The notes: generated by a model not told the origin, from the sequence alone. A stretch of DNA of 58,614 bases from Chlorokybus atmophyticus (GCA_009103225.1 RHPI01003488.1:1-58614), one strand, 5' to 3'; numbered from the stretch's first letter, positions 1 through 9,635 are shown. Numbers and translations are program-made.

Positions 1-598
1 AGCCACTACTATAGGTAGTGCTGTTTACACAGTTCTTTGCGTGAGTGGGGGAGGAATTACACTGTTAAGTGAGGTGAATGAGCAAACAACACGTGGATGC
101 TATGCCCTGACTGATGCTCACAAGCACGCCGCGACCAAGTACACAAAGCTCACAGCAAGAACAAGCACAGTGCACAAGAACATGCACAGGCTCTCACACG
201 GTGAGGGGATCCTTGGGAACCAGGACGGTGTGTTCGTAGTTCAAGTCGCTTCACAAGCTCTTAGCTTTCTCACTTACAGTGTCACCAGCTGATCTGGTGA
301 ACACTGTGCTTACTTATACAAGTCAACTCATGACTGTCCAGAACATAAGCTAACGGTCATATCGAGGCTATTTCCACAGGAAATGCCCACTCGATATAGA
401 ACCGGACTTATAACTGAACTCACAACTGCACAGCTACGCGCGGTGCCTATGCAGGCTATGGTCACGAACTACTCTAGGGACATGACCTAGCTACTGGTCA
501 GGGAGGCGCACGCGGGTTGCCATGCTGGTAAGCCGGGCGAGGGTCTCGCTGTAGGCATGCCCGATGGCGACTGGCATGCTGGGGCGATAGGCATGACA
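1..598 (-). repeat. 3' LTR (missing about 12 bp at the window edge)
   Basis: This matches 9648-10244 almost base for base; the visible differences are about 30 substitutions and a few single-base indels. The coding-strand start is TGTCATGCC at 598. Short open frames here, such as 41-292 on the plus strand, are broken in the other copy by a 1-bp indel and are not genes. Confidence 0.9.
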
Positions 599-1537
599 CA
601 TCCCCACTCCCTTGAGTCGTTCCAGCACCGCTTCGATGTGCTGAAGATGCTCTTCGTTGCTGCGGCTGAAGATGAGGATGTCATCGATGTAGCACCGCGC
701 ATAGTCCAGCCCTTTCAGGGCTTTGTCCATGACGCGTTGAAACTTGGCGGGGGCATTCTTCAACCCGAATGGCATTACCTTCCATTGGTACAACTGTCGG
801 TTGCCCCAGAAGGAGGTCTTGTGCTTGTCCTCGTCCTTGATGGCGATTGGGTTGTACCCCTGACGCATGTCCAGGATGCTGAAGACTGTGCAGTCTCCCA
901 CATCATGAAAAATACCCTTTGCTGTGGGCATGGGGTACCGGTCTTGCTTGGTCTTGTTGTTGAGGGGGCGATAGTTGCCACACATGCGTCGCTCTGTCCA
1001 GTTGCCTGCTGAATCCTTCTTCAGTGGCATGACGGTTGCTGCTGCGAAGTCCGATGTGGACTCTTCGATAAGGCCTGCATCCAGCAGCGCCTTACATCTC
1101 TGTTCCATTAAGTCTTCTTCCAACTTGAAGAGCCTGTATTGTCGTCGAAACACCGGCTCAGTGTCCACCAGCTCGATGTCCATCTGGTACACTGAGCATG
1201 TACCCAATGCCTTCACATTAAAGCTGAATTGGCTCCTCCATTTGTTGAGGAGAGCCTCCAGCTTCTCTCAAGTGTCTTCTGTGGCCAACGGGCCAATGGC
1301 ATGGTCCCAGGAGGTTGCATTGGCAACCACAGGAATGTCCTCCACTGTCACTGCTGCTTGCTCCTCCATGCGGATCACCTCGAGGGTTGTGTGAGCTGCC
1401 TTGGTGTCGGCCACGCGATTAGCCCACCCCCCAGCCAAGTGTTCGAGATCCTCGAAGGACACGTGGCGGTCCTGCAACGCGAAGCTCAGCTCCAGCAGCC
1501 ATACCATGCTGTTCTGGTCCATGGCGCGACCAAGCAG
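491..1537 (-). pseudogene. Pol C-terminal part: end of methyltransferase plus truncated reverse transcriptase
   Basis: The frame is the same as the protease-methyltransferase frame and is separated from it only by the TAG at 1540-1538. The first residues after that stop (LLGRA...) look like the conserved C-terminal motif X segment of C5 methyltransferases. A TGA at 1270-1268 interrupts the linker before RT. RT is recognisable from FSILDMRQGY, MPFGLKNAPAKFQRVMDKAL and the catalytic YIDD (Tyr codon at 691-689; most gypsy elements have YLDD). After ERLKGVG, near position 600, the frame enters the 3' LTR, so the coding tail 598-491 is LTR sequence. The thumb, RNase H and integrase are absent. No proper ATG opens the RT piece, so it depended on translation from upstream. 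Confidence 0.88.
601..613 (-). other. Purine-rich tract next to the 3' LTR, inside RT codons
   Basis: On the coding strand this reads AAGGGAGTGGGGA, two bases before the LTR start. That is where a polypurine tract for plus-strand priming is expected, yet here it also encodes RT residues. Its function as a primer site is inferred. Confidence 0.5.
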
Positions 1538-4261
1538 CTAGCATTGCTGGCTGTCCGTCAGCGATGAGCCCGTGATGCTGTTGGGGAAGAATCCCATGGC
1601 GCGTTCACGTTCGCGTGCGTTAGGTTCTTCCAACCTGTTGTTGGTCGCATCGAACACCATCCCGTCACCACCGTTCCGAAATGCGTAGGAGCCCGGGTAG
1701 GACACCAATGTTGGGAGTGCGCGACGGGGCTGACCGGGCTGATTGCACGGGTAGAAGTGGTTGTGGTCATGACGCCGGACAGGTTGTGCTGTGCGACCGG
1801 GGTCAAGGATGTCATCGACCAGCAGGTTGCGCGGCCGGGCGCTGCGCGTGTATTCGGCGGTCATGAGTTCCTCCACGCTGGCCAAGTTTGTCCATTTGGC
1901 ACGTACACGATGTGCGCGCGAGCCATGTCGTGCCGCGTTCACCTTGAGTGGGTGCCCCAGAATGGAGCAAACTTGTCGGTAGCTAGAGGCCACATGCGGA
2001 CGCTTGTCGTCCTCTAAAAGCACATTTTCGATGACGTACCCCAGGGGTCTGGAGATCTGGTGGTGTTGAAGGAGGTGGATGATTCTCATCAGCTCCCAAA
2101 ACAGCCCGGAGCGAGGGTTTTCGAGGCCTTGCCCCTTGCCTGCCCTGGAGTGCCCTTGACATTCCCATCCAGCTATTAACAGGTCGACGTTGCCGAGGGA
2201 CAGTAGGTGATCTTCAGTGATCAGCCGGATGTCCTGTGGCAATGCTTTGAGGCTGCCTTGCAACGCCGAGAGGGGCAGTTGACATGGATACCTGGCGTGC
2301 AGTTGGCGTAAGTGGTGCTTGAGGACCGTTTGCGCGTGTGGGTCTGGGTCGCAATAATAGTATTTGACAACCTTCACGCCTGTGTTGAGGACCGCAGCAA
2401 GACCGCTGCCAATGCCTCCAAACAGCTCCAACACTGTGATGCCCTGTTGCCTGCGAAAGGTGTGGAACTCCACCACTCCGGTGGCCACCATATGGTGGTC
2501 CTGCACCTTGACGTGGCTTCGGTAGTTGGGGAAGCGCGTGGTGATCAGTGGATGGCTGAGCAAGATGTGTGCGTCCACCTGTGCGCGCCAGCGCCGTTCA
2601 GCTGGGTCTTGTAATGCTACTTCCACGGTGGCATCCTCCTGCTCCTCGTTGTACGGGATGGGAGAGGGGTCGCCGGTTTGACACGGGGTTGTGGCACCAG
2701 CAGCGACTTGCGTCCGAGCACCGTCGTATATGGCCATTACAGCCTTACGGGTGCGGGCGTGTCTGCGTGTGGCCATGGCAGCCATTTTGCGTTGGGCGCG
2801 CGTGCGCGAGACCAACTCGAGAGGCAGGAAACCCTGTACCTCTCCGTCATCCTCATCCCAATGTGGCCGAAACCACGCTCGCTCTGTCCAGCAGTCGAGG
2901 CCCATGCCCACAGGGAAGTTGAAGTCCTGCCCAAGCAGAAAGTCGAAGGAGCCGGCATTGGTGACCACACATTGCTGGACGATCTCGGTCGTGTGGGTTG
3001 GGTCCAGCCCTGTCAACCGAATGCAAAAGGCCTCCCTGGTGACTCCCATCACCTTATGTCGGCTACCTGTGGCAGTGTCCAACACGTACGGGCAAGGCAC
3101 CAAGTCGGAGCTGGTTATGCCTAAAGACCGCGCGAGGAAGCGCCCGATGATGACAGGCTGTGCTCCGGTGTCCAACATTACCCGCTTGGGTGTCAGACCG
3201 TTGATGGTAACGTGCTTGCCTTCGTTGGCCACCATGGCAGCATTGGCGTCGATACGCAGCCTCTTCATACGAGGTGTCTGTACCTCTGACTGAGTTGTCT
3301 CAGCTGGAGGTGCTGAGCGCATGGCAGCCAGAGCTCCTCTACCTGCTGGGTCCGGAGAACCCCCTCCTTGCCCTCTCCCTCTGCCGAACCGACCTTGTCG
3401 TGGTGGTTGGTAGACACGGGGGGGCCTCGGTGCTGGAGGTTCCGGCGCTGGTCGTGGTGGCGGCGCAGGTGGATGACGCCTCTGCGAAGCTGGAATCATG
3501 CCCGCGGGTGTACCCAATGGCTGTGGAGGAAACCCCGGCGGACCCGGTGTTTGTGGGCCTGCCTCGCGTTCCGCTTGCTCCGCGGCGTACGTCCATCGAA
3601 CAGCATGAGCCGCTTCTCCAACCAATGTCCCCTCCCACGTGGCCGTGGGCTCGGTGTCCGTGTCGGTCCAATGATGATATTGAGGCATGGGCTGCAGGTA
3701 TACGGCGCGTAGTAGCTGTCGCCGCATGTCGTGAGTGATGGTGGGGACTCGCAAGATCCCTGCCAAGTAGGCATCCCATCTTCCTTGTACCACTCCCACA
3801 TCGAGCACGGTCATGGCGCGAGCGCGTAGGGTGCGCTGGAGGTCAGTCTGCTGTGCGTGTAGCTCATGAGCAATGGCGATGCGCCGCCGTTGCCGTGCAG
3901 CTTCCACCCCTGGCAGCCGCAGCATTGCCTCTTGCACTCCCTCCAGCGTGTCCGGGGCTGTGGTGGCAGCCTCGTTGTATGCTTGTCGCAGCGAACGAAC
4001 GAATGCCCCCAACCATGATGCTCGGTTGCCAAAGGCAAACAGGGGGACAGCAGGGTGATTGGCAACGAGCCATGTCACGAGACGGGCTCGAGCGGCGCTG
4101 CCCTCTTGCATCCCCATCATCTGTCTTAATGTGTTGCCCAGGCTTGTGCAACATGACTGCTTGCCGGATGAGTGCGGTACGGAGTTGTTGCTCCCCCACC
4201 ATACCAGCTCCTCCTCGTTGTGTGGTGTCCCCTTGCGGGGTGAGGTACCCTCGCCCTGCAT
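1538..4261 (-). CDS. Retrotransposon pol: aspartic protease fused to C5 cytosine DNA methyltransferase
   Basis: This is a 907-codon open frame. Residues 1-230 are an unknown gag-like helical region, about 230-330 is Pro/Arg/Gly-rich, and the retropepsin catalytic triad LDTGA has its Asp near residue 364. Residues 605-907 are a C5 methyltransferase: motif I VLELFGGIGSG (about 611), motif IV WECQG with the catalytic Cys near 701, motif VI IENV (about 745), a motif VIII-like RVRAKWTN, and RERERAMGFFPNSITG near the end. The TAG at 1540-1538 cuts off motif X, which continues in the same frame. The domain order (protease, methyltransferase, RT) is unusual, but methyltransferase-bearing retrotransposons are known from some algae and dinoflagellates. 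The true start may lie upstream, because the preceding gag frame enters this one by a one-base shift near 4130. Confidence 0.9.
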   Translation of the reverse strand: MQGEGTSPRKGTPHNEEELVWWGSNNSVPHSSGKQSCCTSLGNTLRQMMGMQEGSAARARLVTWLVANHPAVPLFAFGNRASWLGAFVRSLRQAYNEAATTAPDTLEGVQEAMLRLPGVEAARQRRRIAIAHELHAQQTDLQRTLRARAMTVLDVGVVQGRWDAYLAGILRVPTITHDMRRQLLRAVYLQPMPQYHHWTDTDTEPTATWEGTLVGEAAHAVRWTYAAEQAEREAGPQTPGPPGFPPQPLGTPAGMIPASQRRHPPAPPPRPAPEPPAPRPPRVYQPPRQGRFGRGRGQGGGSPDPAGRGALAAMRSAPPAETTQSEVQTPRMKRLRIDANAAMVANEGKHVTINGLTPKRVMLDTGAQPVIIGRFLARSLGITSSDLVPCPYVLDTATGSRHKVMGVTREAFCIRLTGLDPTHTTEIVQQCVVTNAGSFDFLLGQDFNFPVGMGLDCWTERAWFRPHWDEDDGEVQGFLPLELVSRTRAQRKMAAMATRRHARTRKAVMAIYDGARTQVAAGATTPCQTGDPSPIPYNEEQEDATVEVALQDPAERRWRAQVDAHILLSHPLITTRFPNYRSHVKVQDHHMVATGVVEFHTFRRQQGITVLELFGGIGSGLAAVLNTGVKVVKYYYCDPDPHAQTVLKHHLRQLHARYPCQLPLSALQGSLKALPQDIRLITEDHLLSLGNVDLLIAGWECQGHSRAGKGQGLENPRSGLFWELMRIIHLLQHHQISRPLGYVIENVLLEDDKRPHVASSYRQVCSILGHPLKVNAARHGSRAHRVRAKWTNLASVEELMTAEYTRSARPRNLLVDDILDPGRTAQPVRRHDHNHFYPCNQPGQPRRALPTLVSYPGSYAFRNGGDGMVFDATNNRLEEPNARERERAMGFFPNSITGSSLTDSQQC

Positions 4262-4383
4262 CGCGTTGATCCTCAGGCATGTCTTCGACCAAAGAAGGCA
4301 GCAGCGGGGCGATTACCCCCCTCAATTGTTGGGCCAACGCTCTCGCTTGGTCCGCAACAGTTGCGTGTCCTGGCTGCTCGATG

Positions 4384-4400
4384 CACACGGATTGACGTTC
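4384..4400 (+). repeat. Left terminal inverted repeat of the nested transposon
   Basis: It is identical to the reverse complement of 6443-6459. The target copy ATG precedes it at 4381-4383. Confidence 0.85.
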
Positions 4401-4402
4401 AA

Positions 4403-4697
4403 GGACCATGAATGGTCCGTGACCATGAATGGTCCGTGCAGGACCGGGATTTTCCCCTGCTAAGTGAAATTGCCGGACCATGTATGGTCCGGCTTCATGG
4501 ACAGTCGGACCATGCATGGTCCAACTGTCCATGAAAGCCGAATTTCACGTGAATGGTACCATTGTCCCTTGGTACGGACCATTAAAGGTCCGGCCGATTA
4601 CTGTTGCGTCAGGACCAGGTATGGTCCGGCCATCAGACCAGGGACAAAATCATATCATTACAATATTTCAATCATAACTGGTCCGGTTAGCGGACCA
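4403..4697. repeat. Left subterminal palindrome array
   Basis: Repeated near-palindromes of the form GGACCATGNATGGTCC occur at about 4403, 4419, 4477 and 4508. Looser versions occur at about 4577, 4612 and 4679. In CACTA elements such arrays are transposase-binding sites; that role is inferred here. Confidence 0.75.
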
Positions 4698-4849
4698 TGG
4701 ACCGAATTGTATTATGGAACAATGTAAATGAGTGCAAATGCAGTAAAAGTTGAAACATCTTTGTCGGCGGCACCGGCTACGCCCAACCTGCGGCGCACGA
4801 GGCCGCGGCCAGCTCCGCGGCGTTAGTGGAATGATTAGTCAAGAACACA

Positions 4850-4926
4850 CGCATCGGCCGGAATCGAACCCAGTACCTTTAGCATATCAAAGACGACGCC
4901 CTAACCACTAAGCTACAAGTGCACGT
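4850..4926 (-). pseudogene. Degenerate tRNA-like sequence inside the nested transposon
   Basis: The minus strand carries a good A box (TAGCTTAGTGG) and a perfect B box (GGTTCGATTCC) at tRNA-like spacing. The acceptor ends pair poorly, the T stem is mismatched and the anticodon arm has the wrong length. It is best read as a tRNA relic or a tRNA-derived SINE head rather than a working tRNA. Confidence 0.45.
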
Positions 4927-5794
4927 ACCGGTAGGGTTGCATGGCAACCTATATTATGTAGTGTTGCATGCGCCGCTTGGCGACTGTCGGCCGGCGGCAG
5001 TAATTGCCGATGGACAGTCGGAGATTGTCACTTTGATAGGCCCATAGGCTGAGCCCATGCAACTGTAGCATTCATAGGCTGTACCAGTTACATGGACGGT
5101 GGCAAACTACATACCGGTAGCCGCGAACTCGGCGGTTGTCAATACGCCAGTACAATTTGTAGACTTGTTAGGGGCTGTCATTGTGACAATGCTTAGCGAT
5201 AGTAGCCAAATTGCGACTGTCAATGCAGCCAGTGTACCTTATCGGGCTGTCGATGATTCTGTGGTCGCATGAGGCTTTTATAGGCCATTTATGAGGTTAT
5301 ACAAGTAAGGCTACAAGTTATAACATCTGACATTGCTTGCGCTTTCGTTTCGTACAAATCATTAAAACCAAACATACCATAAACTACGCCTAGCAATGCA
5401 ACATGCGAACAGCATCAACATATGTATTCATGGTATGATGTTAACGGTTGTCAACATTATGATAATGTAATAACCAACAAACTATATATAATGTAATTAA
5501 CACGCGCAACGCATGGATGTAAATTTGATATAATGATTTTTTTAGACTATGTAATTGTACAGCAATCATAACACTTTGTACGATCATATTCTTATACATT
5601 ATTTGAGATGTATACAATTTTGCATAAGAAAGGTCTAATGCACATGTGTGCGCGCATCAATATACTTACAACAATGTATATACATGAAATAATAGATATG
5701 AAGTAATTGCACGGCTGCAAATTGCGGCCGCAATTCGTCAACAATTTTTGCTTGTATACCTTAAGCGTATTCCTACATGCACACACGTATATTT

Positions 5795-5882
5795 ATCAAT
5801 ATATATATATACATATATGTATATATGTGTATATATACACATATATTTATATGTATACACATATCCATATATACATATATAG
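5795..5882. repeat. TA-rich microsatellite
   Basis: An imperfect run of TATA and TATG units lies in the middle of the nested transposon. Confidence 0.8.
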
Positions 5883-6149
5883 GCCACAAGTGGGCAGCCG
5901 CAACTGGTCGGCGGCTGTCAAGTTAAAGTGTACGTAGTGTACGTGGACAGCCGGCTGTCAATATACAATGACAGCCGCCGACCATTTGCGACTGTCCACT
6001 TTATAATTAGCGGCGACAGTCGGTGCGGCCTGTCATTTGTTAAATGATACACACAATGTACGTATGTACTCGTTGATGCAATAACGATACTACAGTCATG
6101 GTACACGTGTAGCGCGCCCTGCAGGGCCGCCAACCAGCAACATTGCTGG

Positions 6150-6441
6150 TCCATGCCGCCCCATACATGGTGCGGCACGGACCATGTACGGTGCGCGGCT
6201 GCCGGGCCGCTGAGCCGCGGGCCCACTCCTGGTCCGCATCCAGGAACCAGCGTAGAGTACTGGTCCGTGCCGCACCATACAAGGTGCGGCACGGACCATA
6301 TGTGGTGCGCGACTGCGCGCCAGGTGTTGGGGCCCCAAAAGGACCATGGACGGTCCGTCCCTCGCGGACCAGACACTCGTGGTCCGCGGGGACGGACCAT
6401 GTATGGCCCGCGGGGTCCGTGGAAGGACCATGCATGGTCCC
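6150..6441. repeat. Right subterminal palindrome array
   Basis: GGACCATG-type half sites and palindromes occur at about 6178, 6293, 6341, 6393 and 6425, mirroring the left end. Some copies have drifted to GGTGCGGCACGGACC forms. The array is fortuitously open in the gag frame and adds a repetitive GP-MV peptide to it. Confidence 0.75.
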
Positions 6442-6442
6442 C

Positions 6443-6459
6443 GAACGTCAATCCGTGTG
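6443..6459 (-). repeat. Right terminal inverted repeat of the nested transposon
   Basis: It is the perfect complement of 4384-4400. The second target copy ATG follows at 6460-6462. Confidence 0.85.
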
Positions 6460-7814
6460 ATGGCGAGTGCCGTGGAGTACGCTGTGGTCAGCCCCGTAGA
6501 GGCGCCGGCAACATTTGCTGGCGCTACGGTCGGTACGATAACGGCGTGTGCTGCTTCGTACGCTTGTCGGCGCGCGTCCACTTGGACAGCTTGGTCCATG
6601 CGATATCGATGGGCCTGTTCGAGTGCAGAGAAACGCTCTTGACGACTGCCTGGAGTGAGCCCCCGGAGAGCGGGATCAGCGCCCAGCGCGATGTTAGACA
6701 TGGCGACCACGAGGTCTTGCATTTTGTGTCGCTGGAGGCCGAGTGGGTCCAGTGGCGAGGGCTCGAAGTCGATCTGTTGAGCGGGCATGGGTTGCTGCGT
6801 TTGACTGGGTGCGCCCTGCAATCGTGCGTGTAATGCCAGGAACAACTGGATGGACAGCTCCAATACCGCAGGTCGTCGATAGGTGACCCCGAACAGACGA
6901 TCCCTCATCTCTGGTGCAGTGCCGGCGAGGATTTCATCCTCCAGCTGCTGTTGTGTGGGTTCCGGCAGCATGTGGTATTCTGGAGGCGGCAGGGGCAAGA
7001 TGCGATCATCGCGTGCCACGCGCGTGGTGCGTTGCCCCCCTGGTCCGTACGCAACGGTGGTGGGCTCCACATTGCGCAGAATCGACGCCCAGGCGCGTCC
7101 TGCTTGTGGCCCGCGTGGCACTTGCTGTGTGACGTCCAATGCTGGTGGCGGTGCCGTTCGAACCTCAGGAAGTGGTGCAGTGGGTATGGCAGCACTACAG
7201 GAGGCGATGGTGGTGGCACCTGCAGCAGTCGTTGTTACTGAGGTGGCGGCTGTGAGGGTGGCAGCAGTTGCGGTTGATGTCGTCGCTTCGATGGAGGCAG
7301 GAGTGGTGAATTCACCACTTACAAACCCAACGACCATGGTTGTTGCGGCGTGGGTGCTCTCCATCACCGGGGACAGCGTGGTGCCAAGAGTGGTGACACC
7401 TGCTGTCGTGGTCGGTGTGGACGCCGATGTTGTCGTCGACGGCGTCGTCCCAGCGGTGGTTGTGGCTGCCGAGGCAGCACCACTTGTGGCGTCCGACGAT
7501 GCCGCTGTTGACGACGCGCCAGCTTCCCTACGCGCACGTCTGGATGGTTGTACGCGTGACGGCGTGGGAGTGTCCCTATCCCGTTTCGGTGCCATCAGTG
7601 CCCACCTAGCAGCATAGCAGGCTTGATAGTCCTGCTTCTTGTTCTCCTCCAACTGTGCCACGCGCGCCATCAGGGCTGCCACTTGGTCAATAGCCGGTGG
7701 ATTGGTTGGTGCCTTTACAGCAGCAGCTCCAGCACGAGGACGTCCCTCAAGTCCTTTGTGCTGTGGAGGGCGGTTTTTCCCTCTATAGCCAGCTTCTTCC
7801 TTGCGGGCGCCAGC

Positions 7815-7990
7815 GTTGTTGTAGTTGTTGGGGTTGTGGCCACCAGCGTTGTTGCCGTTGTTGCGACCACCAGCGTTGTTGCTGTTGTTGTAGCCGCCAG
7901 CGTGGTTGCTGTTGTTGTAGCCCCCGTTGTTGTTGTGATTGTTGTTGTTGTTGTTGCCGCGGTAGCCAACAGCGTTGTTGCCGTTGTTGT
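7815..7990 (-). repeat. Asn/Gly-coding minisatellite in gag
   Basis: Tandem GTTGTT-type units on the plus strand encode repeated YNNSN-AGG and NNGNNAGG segments just after the zinc knuckles. Such low-complexity stretches slip in length easily. Confidence 0.8.
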
Positions 7991-9635
7991 AGCTAATAGA
8001 GGGCCGCAGCTCAGGGAACTTGAGCCAGCATACTGTCTCCAAGTGTCCCGTCTTGTGGCAGTGGTCGCACACAAGGTTGCCGTAATCTTCGGTGCACTCC
8101 TTTTGGTAGTGGCCATGTCGACCACACCGGTGGCACAGCACTGGAGCCACAAGGGCAGCATGAGCTGCCCGTTTATCCTTGTGGTGGATGCCTTGCGGCT
8201 CTCGGCTGCGGTCCCGCTGAAGAGGCTCTGCACTTGTGCCTGCCATAGGCCGTGAGGCACTGCGGTTGGTGTCCAGCACCGCTTTCTCATACACTGCACG
8301 CTTATAGATGACTTGTGCAGTCTCGAAAGCTTCCGTGAGGGTGTAGCCGAGGGGCCTGCTGTAGTTCAGCGTCAGGCGCGTTGACTCACTCAGGGTGGGA
8401 TCCAACTCGGCCACATACACCACTGCTGCCGCCTCCTCACTGACAATCTTGTAGTCAGTGTCTTTAAGCAACCCTTCCAACCGTGAATACAGTCGGAGGG
8501 GGTCCTCGTGGGGCTTCCATCGAAAACGCCTCAACTCCTACACCTTGCTGTTGGTTTGAGGTGGGAAGGTGCGCCGGAGTGCGGCGTAGAGGTCCTTCAA
8601 CGGGGAGTCCGACATGGCCGCGCCCATCGTGAGCGCGGATGCACGCAATGCCACTGAGCCGAGGGTGAAAACACTGGCTCCCGCTGGAGCACGCGAGTTC
8701 GGTGTTGGTAGCAGGGGCGTACCCATCTCCAATGCTGCAGCTTGCTGCTCCTCTTGTTGCTCCCTAATGATGGCAGCGGTGCGGTTGAGTATCCCGATCC
8801 GGCGCTCGGCCTTCTTGCTTTCGATCTCCGCAGGAGTCAATGAGGCCACTACCACCTCAACCTCTTCATTCTCTGCCTTCTCCATGGCTGCAGCTAGAGA
8901 GAGACCCGTGACTGAGGCGGGCGGGGCCGCTGCTACAGGAACAGTAACCGATGGGCTGTGCAGTGACGTGGCGGCTGTTGTGCTGGCCAACTCGCCATAG
9001 CCATCAATCTTGTGCAACTCAGCGACGGACTTCCACACATCGTGTGCTTCGTGGTCAAGGTATTGAGCGGACACATGAAACGATACCTCATCTGTCCAGT
9101 CCTTGCTCTTGAGGGCTTGCTGCCGCATCTTGGAGTGGAACTTGATGATGAACTCGTCAAGTGAGGTGGTGCCAGGGCGTCCGGAGAAGCGTAGGGAGTT
9201 GGTTGAGCTGGAAGGCTCCATCTCTTCGTCGTCACTGTCCGACGGTGGTGGAGATGCTCGTTGGCGAGGAGTGGAGTGAGAGGAGGTGAAGCCGGAGACG
9301 GGGCGTGAGCCTCTGCTGCTACGGTAATCGCTCCCTTCACTTGCGCGCTCGTAGGTAAGGTTGGAGGTTGGGCTCCAGCTGTTGAGGTCCCCTTCTTTTA
9401 TTGGCGAGAAAGGGGTGGGCCTGCTCATACAGCTGATGCGATGGTGAAAGTGGATGAAGGGTAGAGTGTTTGTGCTCTACAATGGGATCTCCAGTGCTGC
9501 TATCACCCAACACACTAGCGCTTGTGCGCGCTATGCGATGACGGTGACAACACTGCACTGTGATGTGTACAACTACAGATTGCGATGCTGATGTACAGCC
9601 TGCAACTACACTCACTTGAGCAAAGAGGGTGGCAC

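Larger units (their letters stand above)
4384..6459. mobile_element. Non-autonomous TIR DNA transposon (CACTA/EnSpm-like) nested in gag
   Basis: The ends are 17-bp perfect inverted repeats, CACACGGATTGACGTTC at 4384-4400 and its complement at 6443-6459, and similarity continues for about 16 more bases. The direct repeat ATG flanks both sides (4381-4383 and 6460-6462). Removing the element and one ATG restores the gag reading frame, which confirms the boundaries. Both ends hold arrays of GGACCATG/CATGGTCC palindromes. A 3-bp duplication, TIRs starting CAC and subterminal repeat arrays fit the CACTA/EnSpm superfamily; that class assignment is inference, since no transposase is present. The inside is non-coding: a tRNA-like piece, short CCGGCTGTC inverted repeats and an AT microsatellite. 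Confidence 0.8.
4130..9428 (-). pseudogene. Retrotransposon gag with two CCHC zinc knuckles, split by a transposon and a stop
   Basis: The ATG at 9428 opens a 296-codon frame ending in TAG (8540-8538), and the same frame then stays open to the nested element at 6459. Two CX2CX4HX4C knuckles, CHRCGRHGHYQKEC and CDHCHKTGHLETVC (about 8137-8060), identify a nucleocapsid. They are followed by an Asn/Gly repeat, a Lys/Arg-rich patch and a Thr/Ala-rich linker. The last codons before 6096 are translated transposon TIR and subterminal repeats, not gag. Dropping 4384-6459 plus one ATG target copy joins ...STALA to IEQPGHATV in frame, and gag then continues to about 4130, where the pol frame takes over by +1. 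That shift could be programmed or an indel. A region with no knuckles but helical character follows and has no recognised match. Confidence 0.82.

Noticed and set aside
41-292. 83-codon plus-strand frame in the LTR, repeated at 9616
   Set aside because: A 1-bp indel breaks it in the other LTR copy and nothing suggests a protein. It runs opposite to the element.
1268-1270. TGA as a selenocysteine codon in pol
   Set aside because: It falls in a linker between methyltransferase and RT, no Cys/Sec site is expected there, and two other stops show general decay or readthrough.
4403-4697. CRISPR-like array of palindromic repeats
   Set aside because: Spacing is irregular, the repeats are self-palindromes without unique equal spacers, the host is eukaryotic, and the array sits at a transposon end.
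7623-8255. 210-codon plus-strand Val-rich frame
   Set aside because: It is the complement of the zinc-knuckle and Asn-repeat coding region of gag. The Val runs come from GTT repeats.
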